Assembly: GCF_049306965.1 (NCBI RefSeq) | Contig: NC_133184.1 | Span: 9,440,001-9,504,000, forward strand | DNA length: 64,000 bases | Direction of reading: 5' to 3' | Source: Danio rerio | Taxonomy: Eukaryota; Chordata; Actinopteri; Cypriniformes; Danionidae | Shown here: one piece after another, positions 35,955-47,260 of the stretch | How the letters are laid out: each line of letters begins with the position of its first letter | Position numbering within the stretch: position 1 is the first letter of the stretch | Translations under genes and position numbers: made by a program | Notes under the pieces: model-generated | Told to the model about the DNA's origin: nothing | What the model saw: the letters and a program-made list of their open reading frames with translations, nothing else | Databases searched by the model: none

Positions 35955-37405
35955 TCTCCTGTTTCCACCAAAACTGTTTGTTGTGAGCTCCACAGGAATG
36001 TACATGGTAGGCTGCTTTAGCCAAACCTTTGGTCACTCCTGCCAATGTCACATGTTGGTTTAAATGGTGCCAGCAGCAAAAATCTTGGGCTGTGAACAAT
36101 GTGAAACATGTATTGTTCGCTGATCATTCCGTCTTCTTCACATCTGGGAGAGTAAGAGTGTGAAGACGCCCCAAAGAAGCAAATCACTCAGACTGTTGCA
36201 TGCCCAGAATGAAGCATGGGGGTGGGTCAGTGATGGTTTGAGCCAGGCCAGGCCCTAACCAATTTGGCGCCCTAGGCAAGATTTCAAGTAAAACTAACAG
36301 ATAGCACTATAGCTATTTAATGATTAGCAATGTTATGTCATATCTATCAACGTTGGGATGTTAAAATATGGGACAACAAATAGCTTCAAATAATAGAATA
36401 CATAGCAAACAATAGAAAATATTGACAATAAAATAAAAGGTTTAACCTATTAAAATCAATGGCCTATACAGAAATTAAATAAAGCTATAAAATCTATTTA
36501 ACTTTTATTGTATTTGCATATTGATTAAAGTTACTAGTTATTTAGTGAAGAGCAGCAAATGAATCTCTCATTGTGTTTTGTTTGATAACAGAGGTGTTAA
36601 TGTAAGAATGCACAGATCTATATGAATGAATGAATGAATGAATGAATGAATGAATGAATGAAGCATTCGACTACTTTAGTAACTGTTGTGCTCATTTAAG
36701 AGAAAATTAGTTTTGATTAAAATAAAACAAGCAAAAAAAACGAAAAAAAGAAGCACTTTTCCGACGGTCCCTTACGGAGAGCTCCACTCCGTGCGAGCTC
36801 AGCTCTCCCGGCTAAATGTCTTTTTGTAGGAAACACACTTTAGATCTTTTTAGGGTAAGAGGTTTTTGAGTTATTGCCATCTATCTCTGAATGTGTGTCA
36901 GGAATATTGAAAACAAAACCAACTTACCCCCGCTCATTTCTGGCGCCCCCTGGATGTACAGCACCCTTAACATTTGCCTATACTGCCTATGCCACGGGCC
37001 GGCCCTGGTTTGAGCTGCAATATCATGGCATTCCCTAGGCCCAAAACTTGTGATGGGTGTGACATAGCAAGACAGGTGACAGATTGGTTTGTTGAATACG
37101 AAAACGAAGTTGAACATCTTCCATGGCCTGGACAGTCACCTGATCTATATATTATTTAGCAAATTTGGGGTATTTTGGAGGAGTGAGTCAGGAAACGTTT
37201 TTCTCCAGCAATATCCCATAAGGACATGGCCACTTTTCTGCAAGAAGAATAGCTCAAAATCCCTCTGGCCACTGTGCAGTATTTGTAAATGTCAATCCCA
37301 AGATGGTTTGATGCTGTATTGCTGCAAAAGGAGGCCCTACACCATTTATTGTTATTGTGATCTAAAACCAGATGTTTCAGTTCTTTTGCCAAACCCTGTA
37401 TATGT
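35955..37405 (+). mobile_element. Tc1-like transposon, split by a hAT element
   Basis: Left part: aacctttggtcactcctgcc, aatcttgggctgtgaacaat, gactgttgcatgcccagaat. Right part: ttggtttgttgaatacgaaa, HLPWPGQSPDLYII and the terminal gctgcaaaaggaggccctac. This matches one Tc1 transposase in order. The reading frame is broken in several places and the first catalytic region is diverged. The insertion at 36244-37007 has clean borders. Confidence 0.8.
36244..37007. mobile_element. Non-autonomous hAT element, 764 bp
   Basis: Ends are CAGGCCAGGCCCTAACC and CAGGGCCGGCCCGTGGC (inverse). The 8-bp duplication GTTTGAGC flanks it exactly (36236-36243 and 37008-37015), interrupting a Tc1 transposase gene. 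The interior has a (TGAA)n run at 36623-36662 and no transposase. Confidence 0.85.
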
Positions 37406-37550
37406 GTATATCCTGTGATATATATTTTAAACAGGCAGAAGTGTTTTGTCACAGTTAGCTACAGAACTGAAGAGCATCTTGTGATGCAAAACTATCAAAT
37501 AAATACTAATGAAACAGTAATGAAAAGTAAAACTAATGATTAGAAAACTG

Positions 37551-37777
37551 GGTATCACTTTATTTTGATGGTCCCTTTAATGCATTTTGTTGCATTTAAG
37601 TTACATTGCACCTACATGCCAAATAATTCTCAATAGTTTATAAGTAGACTGTTAGGTGGAGTTAGGGTTAGGGTTTGTGTAAGTTGGCATGTACAGTACT
37701 TGCAAAATTTCTTAGAGCCAGTTAAACTGTTGGTAAACAAAATGTTAAATAGGGACCATCAAAATTAAGTCTTACTG
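37551..37777. mobile_element. Short MITE with inverted ends
   Basis: The left end is gtatcactttattttgatgg; the right end is the inverse (ccatcaaaattaagtcttac). It contains ggttagggtttgtgtaagtt. A second copy, split by a LINE tail, spans about 33770-34305. Confidence 0.6.
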
Positions 37778-37915
37778 CAAAATGTGTATTAAATGTTCAA
37801 AGATTAAGCTCAACCCTTCCTGAAACAACAGAAAAACAACAATTTATTAAACTTAAGATTCGGTAAGTTTCAAACCTGAAATCTCTTGTTATAAATGCAG
37901 CACTGTGTCCATATA

Positions 37916-38508
37916 CAGCTGAAGTCAGAAATATTAAAACCTATAAATTATTTGCCCCCCCCCCTGTTTATTTTTCCCCCAATTTCTGTTTAACAGAAAG
38001 AAGATTTTTTTCAACACATTTCTAAACATAATAGTTTTAATAACTCATTTCTAATAACTGATTTACTGTATCTGCCATGATGACAGTAAATAATATTTGA
38101 AAAGATATTTTTCAAGACACTTACAGCTTTAATGACTTTTAAAGGCCTAACTAGGTTAATTAGGTTAACTAGGCAGGATAGGGCAATTAGGCAAGTTATT
38201 GTATAACGATGGTTTGTTCTGTAGACTAGAAAAACAAAAAAATTGCTCAAAGTGGCTAATAATATTGACCTTAACATGATTTTTAAAAAATTAAAAACTG
38301 CTTTTATTCTATTCCATATAAAATAAATAAAACTTTCCAGAAGAGAAAAATATGATCAGACATTCTGTGAAAATGTCCTTGCTCTGTTAAACATAATTTG
38401 GGAAATATTAAAAAATAAATAAATGAATAAATAAATAAATAAATAAATAAATGAATAAATAAATAAATAAATAAAAAGGGGGGCTAATTATTCTGACACT
38501 TAACTGTG
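37916..38508. mobile_element. TA-flanked MITE, cagttgaagtcagaattatt family, copy 1
   Basis: Inverted ends (cagctgaagtcagaaatatt; right end inverse of cacagttaagtgtcagaata) are flanked by TA. The body has taactaggttaattaggtta and tgtagactag. An (AAAT)n run lies near the right end (38405-38474). Two more copies are at 61396-61928 and 62448-62990. It is abundant in zebrafish; a TA site fits Tc1/mariner mobilisation. Confidence 0.75.
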
Positions 38509-38818
38509 TACATCTCCCTCCTGTGATTCCCAAATGTTGTTTAATGGCTAGGAGATTTTTTCAACATATTTTCCAACAAGTTTTAAAATCTAATTTCTAA
38601 TTAATAACTAATTTCTTTTGTCTTTGCCATGATATTTTTGCATATTATGTTTGTAAGACATTCGTATTCTGTTTAAAGTGCATTTTAAAGACTTAAACAG
38701 GTTATTACTATATGTCAACTGGGGAAGTTAGCGTTATTAAGCAAGTTAAAGGTTCATATTAGTTTGTTCTATAGACATTTGAAAATTAATTTTACTTAAA
38801 GAGCAAGTTTTATTTATT

Positions 38819-39170
38819 TATTCATTCATTCAATCATTTTCTTGTCGGCTTAATCCCTTTATTATTAATCCGGGGTCGCCACAGCAGAATGAACCACCAA
38901 CTTATCCAGCAAATTTTTACGCAGCGGATGCCCTTCCAGCCACAACTCATCTCTGGGAAACATCCACACACACACTCATCCACACTCATACACTACGGAC
39001 AACTTAGCCTACCCAATTCACCTGTACCGCATATCTTTGGACTGTGGGGGAAACCGGAGTACCCGGAGGAAACCCACACGAACGCAGGGAGAACATGCAA
39101 ACTCCACACAGAAACACCAACTGAGCCGAGGATCGAACCAGCGACCTTCTTGCTGTGAGGCGAACGTGCA
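38819..39170 (-). mobile_element. DANA/HE1 SINE, minus strand
   Basis: The (CATT)n tail, ttcttgtcggcttaatccct, the body inverse (ctttggactgtgggggaaac, acatgcaaactccacacaga) and the inverse B-box (gatcgaaccagcgac) are all present. The extreme 5' head is truncated at about 39170. Confidence 0.9.
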
Positions 39171-39347
39171 AAAATTTGAACCTCACAGTTAAAAATAAAA
39201 GTAAAAAGCTACTCACTGCATCAGTTACGCTTGTTGCCAGTTATACAGTATAACAAGACAGAATTTCATGCAACTTAATGACTGCAATATAGATCCAATA
39301 ATAGACTTATTTCCTTTCATGCTTTGTGTTTTCACTTTGACCCACAG

Positions 39348-39521
39348 ACAGAAGACGTCCTCTACGCCTCCATTAACCACTCTAACATCAATCCAGAAAG
39401 ACCTATTCCAAACCTGGAGGACAATGACTGTGATTATGCTGTTGTAAAGCTCCCTCAAGAGACCACACATAAGCACAAAAGCACTGAAGACTGTTCAGAT
39501 GATTATGTGCTCATGGGCTGA
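39348..39521 (+). CDS. ITIM-receptor gene 2, last coding exon
   Basis: After the acceptor tttgacccacag, a 174-bp phase-0 exon encodes 57 residues and stops at TGA 39519-39521. It starts TEDVLYASINHSNINPERPI. VLYASI is a strict ITIM (V-x-Y-x-x-I), which after phosphorylation binds SHP-1/SHP-2 phosphatases. Two further tyrosines lie in CDYAVV and DDYVLM; the first is ITIM-like with Cys at position -2. The layout resembles tails of fish CD300-, pIgR-like or SLAM-type inhibitory receptors. The upstream exons at 23951-24715 join in phase; the receptor's outer part is not identified. This is the best-supported coding exon on the plus strand. Confidence 0.75.
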   Translation, partial: TEDVLYASINHSNINPERPIPNLEDNDCDYAVVKLPQETTHKHKSTEDCSDDYVLMG

Positions 39522-39752
39522 GCATCGAGATGCGGAAGTGGCTGAAATGAACCAAAATGGAGACCTGAGATTAACAGACACGTCTGCAAAGGCCCAGTGA
39601 CTTTGTATAGGTTACAGTGATATTAAGCGTTTAACATTTTATTTATTTTTGGATTTTTTTTTACAGTAACATTATACATTTTCCAACGCATTCAAAGTAA
39701 TTACATTTTATGCCTGTACACCCACCTGTGTAGGTTTGAATATGTTGTAAAT

Positions 39753-39938
39753 TTGTGTTTCTCAAGCACATTCCTGGACGACCACCAGCTCTGCACATAT
39801 TCCATGTCACCAACACCAAACACACTTGATTTAGATTATCAGCTCATTAGCAGAGACTGTAATAGGTGTGACTGACGAAAGAGACATCCAAAACATGCAG
39901 TGTTGGTGATCCTCCAGGAGAGTGGTTGAGAAACACTG
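39753..39938. mobile_element. Short hAT-type MITE, 186 bp
   Basis: Inverted ends (gtgtttctcaagcacattcc; right inverse cagtgtttctcaaccactct) share tcctggacgaccaccagctc with its inverse at the other end. Flanking 8-mers TTGTAAAT and TTTTAAAT differ at one base. It lies in the 3' flank of gene 2. Confidence 0.65.
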
Positions 39939-39963
39939 TTTTAAATGATCAATTTGGTTTGTA

Positions 39964-40228
39964 CACTCTCAGAAATAAAAGGTACGCACCCGGTCAGTGG
40001 GTTCTGTGGGGTGGTACCTTTTCAAAAGGTACACATTTGTACTTGAAGAGTCCATATTGGTACCTCAAAAGTATATATTAGTACTAACAAATTTTAAGAG
40101 GAACACTTTTGTACCCTTTACGTATTAATATGTACCCTTGAGGTATTAATATGAACCATTTAGGTACAATAGCTTTTGAAAAGGTACCACCCCAGTTACA
40201 TGTTGCGTACCTTTATTTCTGAAGAGTG
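39964..40228. mobile_element. TA-flanked MITE with cactctcagaaataaaaggt ends
   Basis: Inverted ends (cactctcagaaataaa and its inverse tttatttctgaagagtg) with TA on both sides. The body is rich in inverted tggtacc-type words, so it can fold into a hairpin. It fits Tc1/mariner-type MITEs. Confidence 0.7.
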
Positions 40229-41962
40229 TATGCTTAAGAGATTTTATTTTACTAATGAAAATAAGCTGATATTAAGACTTTGAGATTAAAACTTTTTATA
40301 ATAATAACATTATAAATATTTTCGAAGCAGTTGAGAAACAAAAACAGAATAATTTGAGGCAAAATTATAAATTATTACTAGTTGTTTCAATGGCTAACCA
40401 AGTATGTCTAATGCCACTAATGAGTTTCCTCAGGCTTTGTTTTGTGTTTGATGTTGATTTCGTTCTCTTGATTTCTGTGTGAATGATGCCCTCCATATTA
40501 ACTGTAGTATCATCATGTTACAATGTTGGTGGAAATGGGAAAAAAGGGCATCACTAGCTTTGATAGAATGTCATAGGGAAGTCAAAAAATAGCAAAGAAA
40601 AATATGTTGTAATTTTAATTTCAATGTTTGGTTTCATAAACAATTGTTTTATTGTATACATTTTAAAAGAAACACTTCTTTGGGGCTTATCCACAACGTA
40701 ACTCTCCCAGAGATGCAAAGGGCAGTGAAGGTGGCACATCAGAAAACATTGCATGTTTCACATTGTTTACATAATAGCTAAATTCCTCATGAATTGTGAC
40801 AGCATGCCCTGTGTTTCCCCCACTCCATGCAATAACGGTAGGTCTGTTGTATTTAAATTGTATTTAAAGCAAAGGAAAGATGTGTATGAGAAACTTATTA
40901 AACCAAAAATAAACATACCCTGAGAAATATTTACTGGACTACTGTAAATATTTTAGGTAGCTCAATTTCCTCAGTATATTGTCAAAAAAGGATGACCAAA
41001 TATTAGGCTATTTTACCAATTACATTATTGCACTATTACATTACATATTTGTTTTCAACACATTAATGTAACCTTTTAATTTCATTACACAATTGTATAA
41101 TGAAAACCTGAATATAGGCATAGTTGAATAATAAGAGTTCTGATGTAAAATCCTGTTTCAACAGGCCAAGTAAAACACACTGAAACGATCCACATGGCAT
41201 CATTAATATGGCTGATATAGCATTTGATTGGCCACATTTTCTAGTCAGATTACAATGAGTTCTTCTCCATCTTTTGTATAACAGTTTCAAGAGTTCACAC
41301 TTAGCTGATGATTGATTATAAAGCATGCTGTCCTGGGAGAGAACTCTGAGCTTATAAGATCCTCAAGCCTGGCGCTCCCTCCCATTTGCAGGGCAAAAGG
41401 GGGTTTTGAGATCAGTTAGATCTCGAGAACTCCCCTGCTGTTAATGGCTAAAAACAAATTAGGGATTGTTATGGAGAGATACACTGCTGATTTAGAGCTC
41501 ATCTGTGGTGCCAATGTTGGTTTAGTTAATTCACTTATGTCGCATGTCTTTTAACGTGGAAGGAAACCAGGAAACAGGGAAAACCAACGCAAGCACGAGG
41601 ACAGCATGTAAACTACACACAGAAATGTGACTGGCCTTTTAAGGACTTAAACCAGTGACATTCTAGCTGTGAGGCAACAGTGCTAACCAATGGGCAGCCA
41701 TGCTGCCCTATTTAGGAAAAGGGGGAGGAGTATAGGGGTGGAAAAGGGGATTCTTCAAGACAAAGATAAATGAGGTATGGCACTCTGGTTATTTATTGTG
41801 AATTAGGAATGGTCTGATTGGTGAATCATGTGTTAGCTAATGTGAGACCAGCTGTGGTCAATCATAAGCATGCCATCCTCTCGAAATTAGTTTAGAAATA
41901 CACTTTTCTTATTATATTTCACTTATGTGGGACTTTTGTTTTGAAAACTGGACATGGCTTAA
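40229..41962. other. No recognisable feature
   Basis: AT-rich sequence with only short frames. From 41540-41700 a weak trace of an inverted DANA body (gaaaccaggaaacagggaaa, agcatgtaaactacacacag) can be seen, too decayed for borders. Confidence 0.4.
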
Positions 41963-42495
41963 GGCTGATTTATACTTCTGGGTCAAGAGCACGCGTATGC
42001 TATGGCGCAGCCTACGTGTCGATCGATAGCCCTATGTCGTGGCCGACAGCGTCACTGATGTGCACCTCTCAAAAAATGTAACTACAAGTCGCAACGATGC
42101 GTAGCGCAAGCTTTGTGATTGGTCGGCTTAATAGTTCTGACAAGTCTGGGTGGGACTGATAGCTGCGCAAGCCCGATGGAGCGATTGTTTACAAGTATGG
42201 AGTCCTGTGAAGGAGCTCCGGATGGAAAGTTTTGTTTTCTGTTTACCTTATGGTTAAAGTTGTTGTACGTCCGACAGTTCCTGCCTCAAAATAAGCGAGT
42301 TTGAGCCACTTGTACATTAAGGAAGCAATCAGAAAAAACAAAACACCAGCGAAGAAACTCGACACAGAGGAAAAATAACACCTCACTGCCAACTAGTGTT
42401 TTGGAAGTGTTAATGCAGACCAACAGAAACAGCTACACGCATTGCATGCGCCGTGAGTTACGCCGATCACTTGACGCAGAAGTATAAACCAGGCT
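41963..42495. mobile_element. TTAA-flanked TIR element, copy 2
   Basis: The same family as 9907-11869: GGCTGATTTATACTTCTGG at the left, inverse of GCCTGGTTTATACTTCTGCG at the right, TTAA on both sides. It is uninterrupted, about 530 bp, and GC-richer than its surroundings. No transposase. The short frame at 42119-42304 is not a gene. Confidence 0.75.
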
Positions 42496-42501
42496 TTAAG
42501 C

Positions 42502-42695
42502 CAGGGGTGTCCAAACTCGGTCATGGAGGGCCGGTGTCCTGGAGAGTTTAGTTTCAACCCTAATCAAACACACCCGAACCAGATAATCAAGCTCTGACTA
42601 GATATACTAGAAACTTCCTAGCATGTGGGTTGAGGCAAGTAGGAGCGAAACTCAGCAGGACACTAACCTTCCAGGACCAAGTTTGAACACCCCTG
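42502..42695. mobile_element. Short hAT-type MITE, 194 bp
   Basis: It starts CAGGGGTGTCCAAACTCGG and ends with an inverse (aagtttgaacacccctg). Flanking 8-mers CTTTAAGC and CCTTAATC agree at six of eight positions. The copy inserted at the right edge of the TTAA element. Confidence 0.65.
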
Positions 42696-42725
42696 CCTTA
42701 ATCAATACGGAAAAAAAACAGTCAT

Positions 42726-43086
42726 TCATTCATTCATTCATTTTCTTGTTGGCTTAGTCCCTTTATTAATCTGGGGTCACCACAGCGGAATGAACCGCCA
42801 ACTTATCCAACAATTTTTTTACGCAGCGGATACCCTTCCAGCCCCAACCCATCTGTGGGAAACATCCACACATACACACACACACACTCGGACAATTTAG
42901 CCAACCCAATTTACCTGTACCGCATGTCTTTGGACTGTGGGGGAAACCGGAGTACCCGAAGGAAACCCACGCAAACGCAGGGAGAATATGCAAACTCCAC
43001 ACAGAAACACCAACTGAGCCGAGGATCGAACCAGCGACCTTCTTGCTGTGAGGCGAACGTGCTACCCACTGCGCCACTGCGTCGCC
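42726..43086 (-). mobile_element. DANA/HE1 SINE, minus strand, full length
   Basis: All parts are present in inverse order, from the (CATT)n tail to the tRNA-like head (gtagcacgttcgcctcacag on the minus strand). The 12-bp duplication AAAAACAGTCAT flanks it (42714-42725 and 43087-43098). The two 136-138 codon frames here are SINE shadows. Confidence 0.95.
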
Positions 43087-43602
43087 AAAAACAGTCATGT
43101 ATGGAAAAATGTATTTTTGTAAGCAGAAAGATAATGGGACAGTTATTTGAATGGAACTCTTTTTATTATGGGAAAAACCCATCAGGATTTTGCGCTCAGT
43201 GTCAATATGGCATATGGGACAGTGGAACTTGTACTATTATCTTGAAGGCCATTTGCATATGTTGACACAGTCACTCAGATGATGAGTTTAGGAAGTGCAG
43301 AATGTGCTGTCAAAATGTAGCTAAATTGTGTTCAGAGGAACAAGAAAATGTTGAATTTTTAAGGGAAACTGGACTGGACAAAATAAGATGGAGTAAATTA
43401 AGAAAGTACAGAAGGGGGCAGTAGCGCACCAACAAAAAAAAATCTGTTTTTCAGCTCTTTCAATGCAAAATTCAGAAAAGACAAAACTAAATATTAAGTT
43501 TAGTCAGTTCCTAAAAGGCAAAAGGTTTGTTTAATTGTATCTGCTGTTAGTTTAGTGTGCACAGTATCTGGTGAAATTTACTGAACCTGCTGATCTAGTG
43601 TT

Positions 43603-43917
43603 TAAAGTAATGGTTTAACTAAAAATGAAAATTCTGTCCTCATTTAGTCATACTTGTTTCAAACCTTCATGGGTTTCTTACTTCTATTAAACACAAAAGC
43701 AGACATTTTAAAGAAAGTTTGAAATCTTTAAATATTGACTTCCATAGTTTGGGTTTTTCCTATTGGAGTCAAGGGTTACAGGTTTTAATATTTATTTAAA
43801 TAAATATGAAATATTTAATATATTATATGGTGTTCAATAGAAAAGAGAAACCAATAAAAAGTTTGGAAGACTAAATGCTAAGTAAATTTTCTTTTTTGGG
43901 TAAAGTAACCCTTTACA
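43603..43917. mobile_element. Palindromic MITE (ctttacccaaaaa-type ends), copy
   Basis: Left gtttaactaaaaatgaaaat and right inverse ttggg-taaagtaacccttta; the body has gtttcaaaccttcatgggtt, tgacttccatag and aagggttacaggttt. Relatives are at 60393-60692 and, split, at 30824-32238. Confidence 0.6.
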
Positions 43918-44379
43918 GTAATCAGAGAGGATAATACTGACAACGAACAACCACTTGAGGGAGCAGTGTGTTCAGAGATAGATTGTGAAAGTGCAGCGCT
44001 ATCTAAATGTTTGTGATTGAAAATTCACACAGTCATCACACATGGGGAATCCCACAACAATCAAAATTAAAAAAGGGTTTGATGGCATCCCACCAGTTTC
44101 AGTTTCTGCAGGAGTATCTGTGTGATATCTGAGGGCGTATACCTGATCTTTCCTTTCCAGTGACAAGAACTTAGATGTAAGTTTCCACATCGTTCCCCTA
44201 AAGACTGAATCACACCTAATTGGGGGACATGGGGAGATTTTCTCCTCAGGGGGACAAATGACTCTTCATTGCCAGACCACAAATCAGACCATGCTGCATT
44301 TTAATAATCTGTACTGAAACAAATGTTGCTGAGACTTATTTCACTAGCTATGTTGATTTACTTCCAGATTAGTAGTTAT

Positions 44380-44649
44380 CACTGTAGCTAGAAGGTTGCT
44401 GGTTCGAGTCACAGCTTGGCCAGTTGGCATTTCTGTGAGAAGTTTGCATGTTCTCCCTGTGTTTCCTCTAGGTCTTTCGGTTTCCCCCAAAGTCCAAAGA
44501 CATGTGGTATAGGTAAATTGAAGAAAGTAGAGTATGAGTAAGTGGGAATGAGAGAATGTATGGGTGTTGCCTAGCACTGGGGGTTCACAAGTGTATTCTC
44601 AATATTGGGTTGCAGCTGAAAGGTCATCCAACACATAAAACATGCCAGA
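44380..44649 (+). mobile_element. DANA/HE1 SINE, diverged
   Basis: gaaggttgctggttcgagtc (B-box), agtttgcatgttctccctgt, then ccaaagacatgtggtatagg and gcagctgaaaggtcatccaa show a diverged DANA. The 3' tail was lost at or before the element at 44655. Confidence 0.8.
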
Positions 44650-44654
44650 GTAAA

Positions 44655-45199
44655 GGCTGATTTATACTTTTGCGTCAAACGCATGCATATGCTATGGTGT
44701 TGACGCATAGCCCTACGCCGTGGCCGTCGCTGACGTGCACCTCTCAAAAAATGTAACTACATGTCGCAACGACACGTAGTGCAAGCTCTGTGATTGGTTG
44801 GCTTGGTAGCGCTGACGAGTCTGGGCAGGACCGAGAGCCGCGCCAATGGCGCGAGCCCGATGGAGGGATTGTTTACAAGTGTGGAGTCCCATGAAGGATC
44901 TCCGGATGGAAAGTTTTGTTTTGTGTTTACCTCATAGTTAAAGTTGTTGCACGTCCGCCGGTTCCTGCCTCAAAATGAACGAGTTTGAGCCAGTGAGTTT
45001 CAGGAAATGTTCAGGAAAACCAAAACACGAGTGAAGAAACTCGACACAGAGGAACATTAACACCTCACTGCCCACTAGAGTTTCGGAAGTGTTAATGCAG
45101 ACCAACAGAGACAGCGTGCAGAAGTATAAATGCACAGCTACACGCGTTGCATTCGCCGTGGGTTACGCCGGTAACTTGACGCAGAAGTATAAACCAGGC
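44655..45199. mobile_element. TTAA-family TIR element, copy 3
   Basis: The same ends as 41963-42495 (GGCTGATTTATACTTTTGCG; inverse GCCTGGTTTATACTTCTGCG). The right flank is TTAA; the left flank reads TAAA, one base off. About 545 bp and uninterrupted. Confidence 0.7.
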
Positions 45200-45245
45200 T
45201 TAACTGATGCTTCGTTATACTCTGGCAATCCCTTAAAATCATGGA

Positions 45246-45440
45246 CTAAGGCCCAATACCAATTCTACCCCTTAGCCCTTTCTCTTTTCTCTTTAGCTTG
45301 AAGGAATAATGCTAAGGGCAAGGAAAGGCTAGATAGCCCTTGAAAACACAGATTTTCCCGGACCACAATTCCAGGCCATCTACAATGGCAACATGGCTGC
45401 ACACGCGAATCAGGAGAAGCACAAATGTAAGTATTTGTTT
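45246..45440. repeat. Fragment of the 6111-8105 MITE family
   Basis: aaggcccaataccaattcta, then ccttagccctttctcttttc and acaatggcaacatggctgca match that family. It is cut by the hAT insertion at 45441. Confidence 0.5.
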
Positions 45441-46028
45441 TAGAAATCTGCACGGGACTAAATTTTGAATCCCGCTCCTGCCCGCACCCGCCAGGTTTTA
45501 GCCCGAACCCGACCGCTCCCGCTTATATTAAGAATTTGTTGTCCCGCTGACCGACCTGCCCCGTTTTCTGCCCGCCGCACCCAATCCCGCTAAAGAGCGG
45601 TGGAGAACAAAACCGAAAATCACCCAGCTATACAGTCCAGACAGCCAAGCTGTCTGTATAAACACGCACACACACACAAACAGCACCAAGCATACACATA
45701 CAGACAAAGCTCTCTCTCTCTCTCTCTCTCTCTCTCATACGCGCGTGCGCTCTCGCACTAACACAAGCACCAAGCAGACACACAGGCAAAGCTCTCTCTC
45801 TCTCTCTCATTCGCGCGTGCGCACTAACATACACACACACGACACAATAACCAAGCACGCACAGGCAAAGCTCTCTCTCTCTCATTCGCATAGCAATATC
45901 TGCAATATTGCTAGACAGCCCGCTCCCGTCCCAAATTAAACCCGTTACCGACCGCTCCCACGATTAATTTGGAAATTTATTTCCGCGCTGCAGAAATCTG
46001 GTCGGGTCCCGCGGAATGCAGACCTCTA
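45441..46028. mobile_element. hAT-type element with internal (CT)n minisatellite, 588 bp
   Basis: Ends TAGAAATCTGCACGGGA and TAGAGGTCTGCATTCCGCGG (inverse) with the exact 8-bp duplication ATTTGTTT (45433-45440 and 46029-46036). The centre holds three imperfect 70-90 bp repeats, each with aagctctctctctctctctc and ttcgcgcgtgcg words. The Arg/Glu-rich frame on the minus strand is a repeat shadow. Confidence 0.85.
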
Positions 46029-46204
46029 ATTTGTTTTAAAATTATTATTAAGAACTTTTTAACAAACAAGCATAGGTTTTAAAACGATTATAACAGCGTT
46101 CAAGTTTTACGACTTTTAAAAAACACTACATTTTGCTTTCTATAATACAATAATAACCCATGTATAGCAGCACCACAACATATACTGTTAGTCCTTACCA
46201 GTTT

Positions 46205-46425
46205 TTTTTACAGTATAATACTGGCAACACTGTTGCCAGCTACTCATTGTAATGGTTTGGTAACAGTGAGTAACTGGCAACAGTGTTGCCAGTGAATTAC
46301 TGTAACTAAACCATTACAGTGACTGACTGGCAACAGTGTTGCCAGTCAATTACTGTAACAGAACCATTGCAATGAGTAGCTGGCAACAATGTTGTCAGTT
46401 AATTACTGTAATAGAGCAGTGGTGG
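46205..46425. repeat. Minisatellite of about 54 bp with palindromic core, 4 copies
   Basis: Each unit has ctggcaacagtgttgccag, a perfect inverted repeat, followed by ttactgtaa and an accatt word. Four units are seen, the last diverged. Each unit can form a hairpin. Confidence 0.85.
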
Positions 46426-46740
46426 TAACTAAATGGAAACTGCTTACAGTTACTTACTGTACTGCAGTGTTTCAACTCACAGCATTATACTGCGTACACA
46501 TTAATGGTATGTCATTTAGAGTTATTGTATTGTTACAAAAATTAATCAGAATTCTCAAGTGTTATTAAATTTGAAAGCATGCAAATTCTTTAGACACATG
46601 TATTTTATTGTTTTGGCAGCAAACAAATATATATAAAATGTACAACAAAATTAAAGAAAACAGCAGATATCAATACATTTTCTATTTACATTAAAACCAA
46701 AAAGTTCATTCAATAAATAACACATGCAGTGTATATAGCA

Positions 46741-47260
46741 CAGGTGTCAAACATTTAAATATCATGTGACATATAACAGAGGGCCACAGGTCTGCACAGT
46801 TCAACTCTAATTAAACACACCTGATCAAACTAATTGAGGCTTATTAGAAGTCTACAGGTAAAGCTGCGGTCACACTTGACTTTTCTCCCCATAGACTACC
46901 ATTCATACGCATGCAAATGCGTCAGACCGGAAACGCAGGGTCATGAGTTAAGTTTCGCAGGTTGCTGCAGTGCAAAGTTCAAACTTGGTGAACTCTGACC
47001 TGCAAAATCGCATCACTTGACAGCATCAGAACAATCGAATCAAAACATGACCTCTCTGGACAGAAATTTAAAACATGGAGCAATCGCTCAATTTTTTTTT
47101 TAATGTCTAATCATCTTGTTTAATCCCACCCCTTTTCGAATCGCCATACAACATAATTTTGTGCACACAAACTCTATAGTGTGACCGCAGCTTAATGTTA
47201 AAGCAGGGTGGAAACTAAACTCTACTGGCTGCAGCCCTCCAGGAACTGAGTTTGATAACA
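46741..47260. mobile_element. Short hAT-type MITE (CAGGTGTCAAAC ends), interrupted
   Basis: Left part caggtgtcaaac and aattaaacacacctgatcaa; right part gtggaaactaaactctactg, cctccaggaactgagtttga. This is a common zebrafish MITE whose right end is inverse to the left. It is split by the Harbinger-type MITE at 46862-47192. Confidence 0.6.
46862..47192. mobile_element. Harbinger-type MITE, 331 bp
   Basis: Perfect inverted ends AGCTGCGGTCACACT/AGTGTGACCGCAGCT with TAA on both sides (46859-46861 and 47193-47195); a 3-bp TWA duplication fits PIF/Harbinger. No coding content. Confidence 0.8.

Noticed and set aside
42766-43265. 138- and 136-codon overlapping frames on both strands
   Set aside because: Both lie in a full-length DANA SINE; similar frames occur in other SINE copies.
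43999-44190. Ig-like exon on the minus strand
   Set aside because: MWKLTSKFLSLERKDQVY has no Trp/Cys pattern of an Ig domain and no phase-1 splice sites were found.
45628-45891. Arg/Glu/Cys-rich frame MRMRERELC
   Set aside because: It is the translation of (CT)n and (AC)n arrays in a hAT element.
46205-46425. CRISPR-like array
   Set aside because: The units are adjacent and nearly identical without variable spacers, and the genome is a vertebrate; it is a palindromic minisatellite.
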